Below are positions 45,430 to 54,384 of a stretch of DNA of 64,000 nucleotides, in pieces. The stretch is from Xanthomonas fragariae (GTDB taxonomy: Bacteria > Pseudomonadota > Gammaproteobacteria > Xanthomonadales > Xanthomonadaceae), in contig NZ_CP071955.1 in NCBI RefSeq assembly GCF_017603965.1, forward strand, positions 2,356,001-2,420,000. The letters are read 5' to 3'. How positions within the stretch are numbered: the stretch's first letter is position 1; every line of letters begins with the position of its first letter. Made by a program: the position numbers and the translations under genes. Below the pieces are notes generated by a model. It ran no database searches. It saw nothing but the letters and a program-made list of their open reading frames with translations, and was not told where the DNA came from.

Positions 45430-47022
45430 TCAGGCAAAACGGTAATTGTCGACCATGCGATAACGGCGTGCATACAGCCCGAAGGCCAGTGCTGCCATAA
45501 ACGCGAAGGCCGCGAAGAAAAACATCAAAAAGCCTGCTTCGCCGAGCCCAGTATCGGCGATCTGCGCGGTCACGGTCTCGTTGCGCACTGCCACGTTTGA
45601 CAACAGCACCCACAGATTGCCGACCGTGGTGGTGAGATACCAGAAACTCATCACCACGCTCTTCATCGAGGGCGGTGCCTGGCTATAGGCGAATTCGATG
45701 CCGGTGGCCGACACCAGCACTTCTCCGACGGTCAGCAGCGTATACGGCAGAATCTGCCAGGCGATATGCATCGGCTCGCCGCTGTCCATGCCGAGCTGGA
45801 TGGCACCGACGGCGATCCAGGCCAGACCACTGAAGGCAATGCCGATGGTCATGCGCCGCAGCGGCGTCGGCTCCCAACCGCTACGGCGCAGCAGCGGGTA
45901 CAGCACCAGGTTGTTGAATAGGATCAGCAGCATCACCAGCAGCGGATTGAGCGCCTGCATCTGCGATGCTGTGAACCAGGCCGGCATTGTCATCTCGCGC
46001 CCTTGCAGCACCCAGGTCGATGCCTTCTGATCGAATAGCGAGAAGAACGGTGTCAACAGCGCGAACATCACCAACACCCGCAGCAAGGCACGCACCCCTT
46101 CGACCGCGACATCCGGGTGAGCGCCGCGCGCGCGTTCCAGCTGCCACCAGGTGCCACCACCGATGCCGGCCAACAAGAGCACCAGCGCCATGCACAGGCA
46201 GATAACGATGCCCAGCTGACCGACCAGAGCGAAGCAGCCCAGCGCCAGCAGTATCGACACGACTGCGAACATAAAGCCGGGACGGCCCTGCCCAGGCGCG
46301 TGCGCAAGCAACGCGGTGCGCACCACCGCGCCGAAGCCATGCGGATCTTTCGGCAGCAACGGCACCAGCACGTAGCGCCTGCGGCCCAGCCAGAACACCA
46401 GGGTGGCAACGAACATCAGGATGCCGGGAATGCCGAATGCCCAGGACGGGCACAGATTTTTCAGCGCCAGCGGAATCAGTAGCGAAGCGAACAACGAGCC
46501 GAAATTGATGATCCAGTAGAAGGCATCGAACACAACCTTGGCCAGGTGCTTGCTGGACTGGTCGAACTGGTCGCCCATGAACGAGGCCACCAGCGGCTTG
46601 ATGCCGCCCGCGCCCAGCGCGATCAACCCAAGCCCAACGAAAAATCCGTTGCGGCTGCCTTCGAACATCGCCAGGCATGCATGGCCCGCGCAATAAATCA
46701 GACTGAACCAAAACATGGTGTGGTATTTGCCGAAGAAGCGATAGGCCAGCCAGCCGCCGAGCAGCGGGAAGAAATACACCCCGATCATGAAACTATGCAG
46801 GATGTGCTTGGCTTCGATCTCACGGCCGGGTCCGCTGATTTCCTGCAGCAACAGCGAGGCAATCAGGAACTGCACCAGGATATTGCGCATCCCGTAGAAG
46901 CTGAAACGCTCGCAAGCTTCATTGCCGATAATGAAGGAAATCTGGCGCGGCAGGCGCGCACCGGTAATGGCGCCCGGCAAGGTGAGGGTGGTCAAAGGCG
47001 GTCCGGTCGAGCTGAAAAACAA
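45430..47022 (-). CDS. POT/PTR2 family peptide transporter
   Basis: About 530 residues, 12-14 membrane segments, proton-coupled oligopeptide symporter. The N-terminal signature is GNEACERFSFYGMRNIL (ExxERF) and the GGIKPLVASFMGDQF motif follows; FYWIINFGSLFASLLIP is the PTR2 signature. The start is doubtful: no ATG precedes the core, only TTG codons at 47022 and 46995, and the sequence just upstream belongs to a broken M14 carboxypeptidase. The native start and promoter may have been removed by a deletion. Confidence 0.85.
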   Translation of the reverse strand: MFFSSTGPPLTTLTLPGAITGARLPRQISFIIGNEACERFSFYGMRNILVQFLIASLLLQEISGPGREIEAKHILHSFMIGVYFFPLLGGWLAYRFFGKYHTMFWFSLIYCAGHACLAMFEGSRNGFFVGLGLIALGAGGIKPLVASFMGDQFDQSSKHLAKVVFDAFYWIINFGSLFASLLIPLALKNLCPSWAFGIPGILMFVATLVFWLGRRRYVLVPLLPKDPHGFGAVVRTALLAHAPGQGRPGFMFAVVSILLALGCFALVGQLGIVICLCMALVLLLAGIGGGTWWQLERARGAHPDVAVEGVRALLRVLVMFALLTPFFSLFDQKASTWVLQGREMTMPAWFTASQMQALNPLLVMLLILFNNLVLYPLLRRSGWEPTPLRRMTIGIAFSGLAWIAVGAIQLGMDSGEPMHIAWQILPYTLLTVGEVLVSATGIEFAYSQAPPSMKSVVMSFWYLTTTVGNLWVLLSNVAVRNETVTAQIADTGLGEAGFLMFFFAAFAFMAALAFGLYARRYRMVDNYRFA

Positions 47023-48326
47023 GCCCTATCGTACCGCCGCGCGAGTGATGGCCGCCATTGCCCGGCGTGCGGACTACTGCACACACCCGCGATAGCGCGC
47101 GTACGGCGCAACCGGGCGGCGCGCTGGATGCGGGCAGCGCGGCGCGGCGCAAGCTGCCGGTGGTGCTTGCAAGACGGTATCCATGCCGGCGAGATCGATG
47201 GCAAAGACGCTGGTTTTCTGTCCCTGCGCAAGATGCTGGACGGCAAGACCGGTAAAGGCGTGCTCGACAAACTGGTGTTAGGTGTTCGTGCCGGTGTTCA
47301 ACGTCGATGGCCACGAGCGCTTCGGTACCTGGAACCACCCCAATCAGCGTGACCCCGAACAAATGGGCTGGCGCACTACTGCACAGACCCTCAATCTCAA
47401 CCGCGACTACCTCAAAGCCGATGCGCCGGAAATGCAGGCGGTGCTGCGGCTGGTGCAGCAGTGGGATCGGCTGATGTACGTGGACCTGCATGTCACCGAT
47501 GGAGCCAAGTTCGAGCACGACGTCTCGGTGAAGGTCGAGCCGGTGCATGCCGGTGCATGCCGGCGATGCCATGCTGCAGCGCGACGGCACACGCTGGCGC
47601 GATGCGGTGATTGGCGACCTTGCAAGACAAGGCTCGCTGCCGCTGCCGTATTACCCCTCGTTCGTGCACGAAGACGACCCGACATCGGGCTTCGCCGATA
47701 CTGTATCGCCGCCGCGCTATTCGCATGGCTATTTCCTGCTGCGTAACCGCTTCGGCATGCTGGTGGAAACCCACTCGTGGAAGACCTACCCGGTGCGCGT
47801 GCGGGCGACCTGCAACGCAATCGTATCGGTGCCGCAGCAGGCCGCGCGCAACGGTGCGCAATGGCGTGCCGATACACTGGCCGCCGATCAGCGTGCGACC
47901 AAGCTGGCTGGCGAACCTCAGCCATTGCGATTCGCTGCTGACCCGGCCACGCGCACCGTCGCCTTCCGTGGCTATGCGTACGCGCGCGCACCCTCTCCGA
48001 TTTCCGGTACGTTGATGACGCGCTACGACGAAACCAAGCCGCAACTGTGGAAGGTGCCGTTACGCGATCGGCTCAAACCCGACGTGGTAGTGGATGCGCC
48101 ACGTGGCGGCTCTCTGGTGCCTGCTGCACAGGCTGCGCTGGTGGCAGAGAAACTACGCCTGCACGGCATCGCCTTCGACACCATTGCCACTGCCGGCGAG
48201 TACCCGGTGCAGAGCTTCCGCGCAGACAAGGCGACATTTGCGCCGCGCTCCAAACCAGTTGTACCCGGTGTTGCGCACTGCGCAGACGCAGTTCTGACGC
48301 CGCGCCCACTGCCGGCAACCATCTGA
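47023..48326 (+). pseudogene. M14-family zinc carboxypeptidase, heavily frameshifted, 5' end lost
   Basis: Fragments in three frames reconstruct one protein: RRKLPVVL, then GIHAGEIDGKDAGFLSLRKM (zinc His and Glu), FVPVFNVDGHERFGTWNHPN, TQTLNLNRDYLKADAPEM-type and YVDLHVTDGAKFEHDVSVKV, then YSHGYFLLRNRFGMLVETHS to 48326. A 10-bp tandem duplication (CGGTGCATGC twice at 47541-47560) causes one of the frame changes. The beginning is missing and the sequence abuts the POT gene. Not functional. Confidence 0.75.
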
Positions 48327-48459
48327 ATCTGATCCTGCGCCCAAAGGCGCCATTCATACTCGGCACTGCGGGCCCTCCCTTGATTGCAACCGCACCACAA
48401 GGATCTATCGCGTGTCATACCTCGATATGAAAACGTTTACGCACCCAGCTCCACGCTGT

Positions 48460-48690
48460 CTAGTGATCACGATCGCACTCGGCATGAACTCGACATGACC
48501 AATCCCGGCGGCAATGCAGTGGCCGGCCTCGCTGCGACCACTTGGCCCGGCCTGACGATCATCCATCCGTGCTCGCCGTTGCATGCGCTGCGCGCGGCAT
48601 TGCCGAACGTGCAGATCGATGAAGTGGATTGGGAAGGACCGCAATGCTGCCGCACGCGCGGTCAGGGCTATTGTCTGAGATGCGTTGACA
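48460..48690 (+). pseudogene. Fragment resembling a GH3 beta-glucosidase
   Basis: A short frame NPGGNAVAGLAATTWPGLTI with SPLHALRAALPNVQIDEVD, followed in another frame by NAAARAVRAI, resembles the C-terminal (alpha/beta) domain of glycoside hydrolase family 3 enzymes. Both ends are missing. Confidence 0.4.
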
Positions 48691-48727
48691 GCTTCGTGCG
48701 CAACTTGCACAATCGGTCCTCTGAGTC

Positions 48728-48814
48728 GCCCAGGTGGCGGAATTGGTAGACGCACTAGCTTCAGGTGCTAGCGGGGGCAACTTCGTGGAGGTTCGAGTCC
48801 TCTCCTGGGCACCA
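48728..48814 (+). tRNA. tRNA-Leu (CAG anticodon)
   Basis: 87-nt class II tRNA with encoded CCA and a long variable arm. Acceptor GCCCAGG/CCTGGGC, anticodon stem CTAGC/GCTAG with loop TTCAGGT giving anticodon CAG, T-loop TTCGAGT. Confidence 0.96.
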
Positions 48815-48833
48815 CGACTCAACAGTAGATCGC

Positions 48834-48861
48834 AAAAAACCCTGCTCAGGCAGGGTTTTTT
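48834..48861 (+). terminator. Terminator downstream of tRNA-Leu
   Basis: Twelve-bp stem AAAAAACCCTGC / GCAGGGTTTTTT with a 4-nt loop. Confidence 0.88.
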
Positions 48862-48971
48862 GCGTTTGCAAGGTCGGTATGCGGAGTTAGCTGGCCGCTC
48901 GCACGCCAAGTGACCGCATTGCGATGACGCAAGCAGGTCTCAAACAGCGGACCCGCCTGCGCACCGGGTTG

Positions 48972-49177
48972 CTACGTGCCTGCCAAAGCCAGCTCTCGAT
49001 AGTCGGTCAGATAATGCTCTGGATCGATATATTCCGAGAAACGCGCATCAACAGCGAAGGCGCCTCGGATTCGGCGCGTCTGGCAGGTACAGCTCGCCGC
49101 CGCCTTCGTTGATTATCGACAGCACGTACGGACGCTCCTTCAGCTGGATGGTGTAACGCGGGTCCTTGTGCGTGGCG
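48972..49177 (-). pseudogene. C-terminal fragment of an unidentified gene, frameshifted, ending at a MITE remnant
   Basis: The minus strand reads DPRYTIQLKERPYVLSIINE and GGGELYLPDAP; a one-base shift near 49075 lets it continue AFAVDARFSEYIDPEHYLTD YRELALAGT to TAG at 48972. The upstream limit coincides with a MITE end. The family was not recognised, but the codon pattern is clearly coding. Confidence 0.5.
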
Positions 49178-49197
49178 TTAGAGTGGCTAAGAAAACT
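49178..49197. mobile_element. MITE end fragment
   Basis: TTAGAGTGGCTAAGAAAACT matches the left flank duplication TTA plus the 17-bp terminus of the MITE with three changes. It sits exactly between the coding fragment above and the 3' end of emrB, whose stop codon overlaps it. Confidence 0.6.
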
Positions 49198-50776
49198 AAT
49201 GCCCACCAGCAGCCGCAGCGCCACCGGCACCTACGCCGAACGGCGGTTTGGCCAGCCACAGGAAAAAGACGATCGCCAGGAAGGTCCAGCCGAGCAGATA
49301 AAAGATGTCGTTGAAACCCATCTGCGAGGCTTGGTGATTGATCATGTTGTTGAGCGATGCCGCGCCGCGTTGCAGGTCGCCCTGACCCATTGCGGTGACC
49401 TGTTCCCGCATGCCCGGCGCGTACACCGAAATGTGCTCGGTGACGTGCGCGTGGTGGATCTGAGTGCGACGTGCCCACAGATACGTGGTGAGCGATGCGG
49501 CGAAGCTGCCCCCCAAGGTGCGCAGGAACGTGGCGAGACCGGAGCCTGAGGCGATTTCGCGCCCATCCAGATCCGACAGCAGAATCTGCAACACTGGCAT
49601 GAAGAACAGCGCCACGCCAACCCCCATTACCAATTGCACGGTGGCCACGTGGTTGAAGTCCACCTGCAGGTTGAAGTTGGAGCGCAAGAAGCTGGTGAAC
49701 GACAAGAAGATAAAAGCAACAGTGGCGAGCATGCGCAGATCGAAACGCAACGCGTACTTGCCCACAAACGGCGTCATCAACACCGGCAGAATACCGATCG
49801 GCGCGGTGGCAAGGCCAGCCCAGATGGCGGTGTAACCCATGTCGCGTTGCAGCCATTGCGGGATCAGCAGACTTACACTGAAGAACGCTGCGTACGCCAC
49901 TACCATCGCCAAGGTACCGGCGCGGAAATTGCGATGCCGGAATAGCTTGAGATCGACGATGGGGTCCTTGTCGGTGAGTTCCCAGATCACGAACACCACC
50001 AGTGCGATTGCCGCGACACAGGCCAGCACCACGATCTTGTCGGAGGAGAACCAGTCCTCGTCGTTACCCAGATCAAGTACCAACTGCAACGCGCCCACGC
50101 CGACCACCAGCAGGATCAGGCCGATGTAATCCATGCGCGGCTTTTCCAGCTGCTCGGGACGATGACGCAACTGCGCGCCGACAATACTGCTGGCAATGAT
50201 GCCCAGAGGCACGTTGATCAAAAAGATCCATTCCCAGCTGTAGTTGTCGGTGATCCAGCCGCCGAGAATCGGGCCGGCGATCGGCGCCACCACGGTGATC
50301 ATGGCCAACAACGCAAGTGCTTGCCCGCGTTTTTCGCGCGGATAGATCGACACCAGCAGACTCTGGGTGATCGGGTACATCGGCCCGGCAACGAAACCTT
50401 GCAGCGCGCGTGCGACCACCAGCATGCCCATGCTCTGCGCGAGCCCGCACAACAGCGATGCGATGGTGAACGCCAGTGTGGACCACACGAACAGCTTGGT
50501 TTCGCCGAAGCGACGGCTTAACCAGCCGGTCAGCGGCAACGCAATCGCGGTGCTGACCGCGAACGAGGTGATGACCCAGGTAGCCTGCTGCGCACTGGCA
50601 CCGAGATTACCGGCGATCGTCGGCAGCGAAACGTTGGCGATAGTGGTGTCCAGCACCTGCATGAACGAGGCCATTGCCAGGCCCATGGTGCACAGCGCCA
50701 CACTTGCCGGGCGAAAGCCGGCGGCGGGCGCCGGTGCCGAAGGGCCGCCGGGCGCGGTGGGAGCTTGCGAAGACAT
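49196..50776 (-). CDS. emrB: DHA2-family multidrug efflux MFS transporter EmrB
   Basis: 526 residues, 14 membrane segments. The signature LDTTIANVSLPTIAGNL in the first segment and the motif C region VAPIAGPILGGWITDNYSWE are typical of EmrB/QacA transporters. It exports hydrophobic drugs by proton antiport through EmrA and an outer membrane factor. Starts 6 bp after the emrA stop; last gene of the operon. Its stop lies in a MITE remnant. Confidence 0.93.
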   Translation of the reverse strand: MSSQAPTAPGGPSAPAPAAGFRPASVALCTMGLAMASFMQVLDTTIANVSLPTIAGNLGASAQQATWVITSFAVSTAIALPLTGWLSRRFGETKLFVWSTLAFTIASLLCGLAQSMGMLVVARALQGFVAGPMYPITQSLLVSIYPREKRGQALALLAMITVVAPIAGPILGGWITDNYSWEWIFLINVPLGIIASSIVGAQLRHRPEQLEKPRMDYIGLILLVVGVGALQLVLDLGNDEDWFSSDKIVVLACVAAIALVVFVIWELTDKDPIVDLKLFRHRNFRAGTLAMVVAYAAFFSVSLLIPQWLQRDMGYTAIWAGLATAPIGILPVLMTPFVGKYALRFDLRMLATVAFIFLSFTSFLRSNFNLQVDFNHVATVQLVMGVGVALFFMPVLQILLSDLDGREIASGSGLATFLRTLGGSFAASLTTYLWARRTQIHHAHVTEHISVYAPGMREQVTAMGQGDLQRGAASLNNMINHQASQMGFNDIFYLLGWTFLAIVFFLWLAKPPFGVGAGGAAAAGGH

Positions 50777-50782
50777 GGTGGC

Positions 50783-51976
50783 TTAGCTCGCCTTGGAAGC
50801 AGCCTGCGGCGGCAGGTTGTCCTGAATGATGCGCTGGATATCCGCGTCGGCGGCCTGCAACTGCTGCGCATACACGTCGGTGGAGAACACCGCGCCGTTG
50901 GCGAGTTTGGTTGGCAATACGCTGCCCTGCTGGTCACGCAAATTGACGTCAACCTTCATCGACAGACCAATGCGTAGCGGATTGCTCGCCAGCTGCCTGG
51001 AGTCCACCGCGATGCGCACCGGCACGCGTTGCACGATCTTGATCCAGTTGCCGCTGGCGTTTTGCGCCGGCAACAGCGAGAACGCGCTGCCGGTGCCCAG
51101 GCCTAAGCTCTCGACGCGGCCGGCGTAGTCGACGCCACCGCCGTATAGATCCGAATGCAGCTCCACTCGCTGGCCAAGACGCATATGCTTGAGCTGGGTT
51201 TCCTTGAAGTTGGCTTCCACCCACACTTGCTCCAGCGGCACCACCGCCATCAGCACGCTGCCCGGCTGTACGCGCTGGCCGACCTGCGCCGAGCGACGTG
51301 CGACGTAGCCGGACACCGGCGCAACCACACCGGTACGCATATGGTTGAGATAGGCCTGACGCAACTGCGCGGCGGCGGTCTGCACGTCCGGCTGGTTGGC
51401 CACGGCGCTGTCGTCGACCAATACACGATTACGCTCGAAGCTCTCGCGCGAGCCACTGACTGCGGCTTCGGCTGCGGCCAATTCTTCGCGGGCATGCGCC
51501 AGTTCTTCGTTGGAAATTGCGCCGCTGGCAGTCAGGCCCTTACGACGTGCGAAGTCGGCACGCGCACTGCGCAGCGTGACCTCACGCGCCGACAATTCGG
51601 CCTGTGCGCCTTCGACGCTGCGGTACAGACCACGCACCTGACGCACGGTCTTGGCGAGGTTGGCTTCGGCCTGCTGCAACGCGACCACGGTGTCGGCCGG
51701 GTCGAGCTGCACCAGCACCTGGCCACGCTCTACGCGCATGCCGTCTTCGGCGCCGATACTGACCACGGTACCGCCCACCATCGGGGTGATCTGCACCTGG
51801 TTGCCCTGCACATACGCATCGTCGGTGTCCTCATGCCAGCGGCCGACCAGGAAGTACCACACCACGATGGCGATGATCGCCATGATCACCGCAATGGCCA
51901 CGATGCGCAGCAACGCACGGCGCTTGCTCGGCATCGCCGGTGCAGGGTGGGGAGATATAGAAGTCGTCTGGTTCAT
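50783..51976 (-). CDS. emrA: HlyD/EmrA-type membrane fusion protein
   Basis: 397 residues from ATG 51976. One N-terminal membrane segment (LLRIVAIAVIMAIIAIVVWY), then DDAYVQGNQVQITPMVGGTV (lipoyl-like half), a long coiled coil (residues about 110-200), and VVAPVSGYVARRSAQVGQRV followed by LEQVWVEANFKETQL. It links the inner membrane pump EmrB to the outer membrane channel. Confidence 0.93.
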   Translation of the reverse strand: MNQTTSISPHPAPAMPSKRRALLRIVAIAVIMAIIAIVVWYFLVGRWHEDTDDAYVQGNQVQITPMVGGTVVSIGAEDGMRVERGQVLVQLDPADTVVALQQAEANLAKTVRQVRGLYRSVEGAQAELSAREVTLRSARADFARRKGLTASGAISNEELAHAREELAAAEAAVSGSRESFERNRVLVDDSAVANQPDVQTAAAQLRQAYLNHMRTGVVAPVSGYVARRSAQVGQRVQPGSVLMAVVPLEQVWVEANFKETQLKHMRLGQRVELHSDLYGGGVDYAGRVESLGLGTGSAFSLLPAQNASGNWIKIVQRVPVRIAVDSRQLASNPLRIGLSMKVDVNLRDQQGSVLPTKLANGAVFSTDVYAQQLQAADADIQRIIQDNLPPQAASKAS

Positions 51977-51986
51977 CGTGGATGTC

Positions 51987-53501
51987 TCAGAAATTCGGTT
52001 GTACGGAAACGGGCACGGTGTGTGCGGTATCGCGCGCAGGCTCCGGCGTGAATCCGCCGCCCAGGGCACGCTGCAACCTCACCGCAGCCACAAGTTGTTG
52101 CGATTGCAGGCTGGCCATGCGCTGGCGTGCGAGCAGCAATTGCTCCTGCACGCTGAGCACGTCCAGATAGCTGCCGATGCCGGCGCGGTAGCGCTGTTGT
52201 GCGATATCGACGGCAGCGCTCACGGTCTGCACGGCGTCGTTCTGCGCACGCGCACGTTGCTGCAGCGAGCGCACCGCATTGACCTGGTCGGCCACTTCGC
52301 GCAGCGCGTCGAGCACCTTCTGGTTATAGTCGGCCACCGCCAGGTCGTACTGCGCATCGCTGCCGGCCAGGTTGGCGCGCAGCTTGCCGCCGTCGAAGAT
52401 CGGCAGGCTCAAGGCCGGAGCGACCAGACCGAGCACCGACCCGCTTTCCAGCAGCTTGCCGACGTCGGGATTGATCACCCCGCCTAGCGCAGCAAGGTTG
52501 AGGCTGGGATAAAAGCGGGTCTTGGCGACTGCAACGTCCTTATCGGCCGCCTCCACGCGCCAGCGCGCGGCCACCACATCGGGACGACGGCCCAGCAGAT
52601 CGGCCGGCAGGTTGCTCGGCAATTGCGTGGCGATTGCCGCAGCCAACACCGGGCGTGCGATGTCCAACCCGCGGTCCGGGCTCTGCCCGACCAATGCAGC
52701 CAGCAAGGTGCGGGCCTCATCGATCTGCTGCTGCGCGGACTGCACCTGCTGCTGCGCAGCCGGCACGCGTGCCTGCGCCTGACGCACCTGCAACTCGCTG
52801 TCGATACCGGCACCGCGGCGTTGCCGGGTCAGCTCCAGCGTCTGCTGCGCGCGGGTCGCCTCATCGTTGGCCACATCGTGCAGGCTCCAGGCGTAGGCGA
52901 GCTGCGCATAGCCTTCGGCAATCGCCGCCGATAGGTTCAGGCGCGCCGCCTGCGCATCCACTTCGGCCGCATGCGCCTGATCGACAGCCGCTTCCCACGC
53001 GGTGCGCTTGCCGCCCCACAGATCGACGCCGTAACGGAAATCCAGCACTACCTGCATGCTGCCGCCGTAACTGCCGCCGAGCTCTTCGCCAACCATCGAT
53101 TCGGGCAGTTGCAGGCCGGTGTAGCCGCCGGATAGCGACAGGCTCGGGCCGCGATCGGCCTGCGTCTTACCGGTGCGTGCTTGGGCCTGACGCAGGCGAG
53201 CGTCGGCCGCAGCGAGGCTGGGGCTGTGCTGCAGGCCTTCGGCGATCAACGCGTTCAATTGCGGGTCGCCCAGCGCGCGCCACCAATCGCTGGCCGGCCA
53301 CGCGGCCGTACTCAGGTTGGCTTGTGCCAGGGTGCGCTCGGCATGCAGCGCGCCAGATTCCAGCACCGCGCCTTGCGGAGCCAGACCACGGCTACTGGCG
53401 CAGGCGGCCAGCGCCAGCGCCAGTACGGTCAAGACGAGCGGGCGCGCCAGACGCATCGAACGCGGGCGCAGCGTCTGGATCCGGGAACTAGCAGTGTTCA
53501 T
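51987..53501 (-). CDS. Outer membrane efflux lipoprotein (OprM/NodT family)
   Basis: 504 residues. Lipoprotein signal with lipobox LALAACASS. Two TolC-type repeats, each with a long alpha-helical barrel region; WWRALGDPQLNALIAEGLQHSP and RRPDVVAARWRVEAADKDV are the family motifs. It forms the outer membrane channel of the Emr pump (often called emrC in xanthomonads). Starts with a 4-bp ATGA overlap with emrR. Confidence 0.92.
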   Translation of the reverse strand: MNTASSRIQTLRPRSMRLARPLVLTVLALALAACASSRGLAPQGAVLESGALHAERTLAQANLSTAAWPASDWWRALGDPQLNALIAEGLQHSPSLAAADARLRQAQARTGKTQADRGPSLSLSGGYTGLQLPESMVGEELGGSYGGSMQVVLDFRYGVDLWGGKRTAWEAAVDQAHAAEVDAQAARLNLSAAIAEGYAQLAYAWSLHDVANDEATRAQQTLELTRQRRGAGIDSELQVRQAQARVPAAQQQVQSAQQQIDEARTLLAALVGQSPDRGLDIARPVLAAAIATQLPSNLPADLLGRRPDVVAARWRVEAADKDVAVAKTRFYPSLNLAALGGVINPDVGKLLESGSVLGLVAPALSLPIFDGGKLRANLAGSDAQYDLAVADYNQKVLDALREVADQVNAVRSLQQRARAQNDAVQTVSAAVDIAQQRYRAGIGSYLDVLSVQEQLLLARQRMASLQSQQLVAAVRLQRALGGGFTPEPARDTAHTVPVSVQPNF

Positions 53502-53938
53502 GCGTTGAGTGCGTCGCGGACACGGATAAGAAGAGAGATGAGTTGTTCGCGCTCGGGGGCGGCCAGATCACCCAGGCCGTGTTCGATCGCACGCTCGCCG
53601 CGCAGCTTCAGCCGCTCCCACAACGCCACGCCTTGTTCGGTCATGACGATCTGCAGCGCGCGTCGGTCCTGGGCATGCGGTGCGCGGCGCACCGCGCCAA
53701 GCGCTTCCAACTTGTCGAGCAGTCGGGTGACCGCGCTCGGTGTCTGGTCCAGCGCCAACGCCAATTCGTTGGCCGTGCAAGGCGAGCGCACCGCCAGGAT
53801 CTTTAGACCGACGTAGTGGCTGAAGCCGACGTCGGGCAATTCGCCCTTCATCTCGGCGTCGAGCTGGCGCACCAGCGCGTCGCGCACCTGTCGCAACAGC
53901 AAGCCGAACGACGGTGCGGTGGTGGAGAGGTCGTTCAT
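53498..53938 (-). CDS. emrR: MarR family repressor EmrR of the efflux operon
   Basis: 146 residues from ATG 53938. Winged helix domain: FSHYVGLKILAVRSPCTANE, LALALDQTPSAVTRLLDKLE (recognition helix) and LGAVRRAPHAQDRRALQIVM (wing, DRR signature). First gene of the operon, overlapping the channel gene by 4 bp. MarR proteins of this type repress their own efflux operon and release it on binding phenolic or drug ligands. A palindromic operator lies just upstream. Confidence 0.92.
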   Translation of the reverse strand: MNDLSTTAPSFGLLLRQVRDALVRQLDAEMKGELPDVGFSHYVGLKILAVRSPCTANELALALDQTPSAVTRLLDKLEALGAVRRAPHAQDRRALQIVMTEQGVALWERLKLRGERAIEHGLGDLAAPEREQLISLLIRVRDALNA

Positions 53939-53963
53939 GGACGACCATTTTGTTCCTAAAAAT

Positions 53964-53983
53964 ATATTTGTCAAAGCAAATAT
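53964..53983. promoter_or_regulatory. Palindromic MarR-type operator overlapping a -35 box
   Basis: ATATTTG-TCAAAG-CAAATAT, a perfect 7-bp inverted repeat with a 6-bp spacer, 26 bp upstream of emrR. Read on the minus strand it contains TTGACA, a consensus -35 hexamer, so a bound repressor would block RNA polymerase. Confidence 0.7.
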
Positions 53984-54384
53984 CTTATCCAGTATTAAAA
54001 CGCCGGTAAGGATCGTGAAGATATAAGCCGCCTGCGCTGGCTCGGTAATACAATTGCGCCAATAACTGTGTGAAGCTGCCGGGCCGATGCGCGGCTTGGG
54101 CGTGGTGGTCCGGTCGGATGCCTGCGCAGCACTGCCCATGCAAGGCGGCATGATTCGCCTGACCTGGCTTGCCCGCGAGGTGATCCTGCGTGCCGCCAGC
54201 TGGCCGCAGGATCAGCCCCGGCGCTTTCGTCCGCCTGTTCCACCGCCATTTAGGCGCCCCGACCACGCGTTATCTGGCCGGCGCGCGCGCGGGTGGCTTG
54301 GCATCCCCCGCCGCATCCGGATAATCGGCGCTCTTCGAGTCCGCGCTGCGGCGCGGGTTTCTCTTTCGTAGGACCTGCCTTTAC
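53984..54384. other. Divergent promoter region between emrR and parC
   Basis: 401 bp. The emrR-proximal part is AT-rich, the parC-proximal part GC-rich. No credible gene; no further boxes were assigned. Confidence 0.5.
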
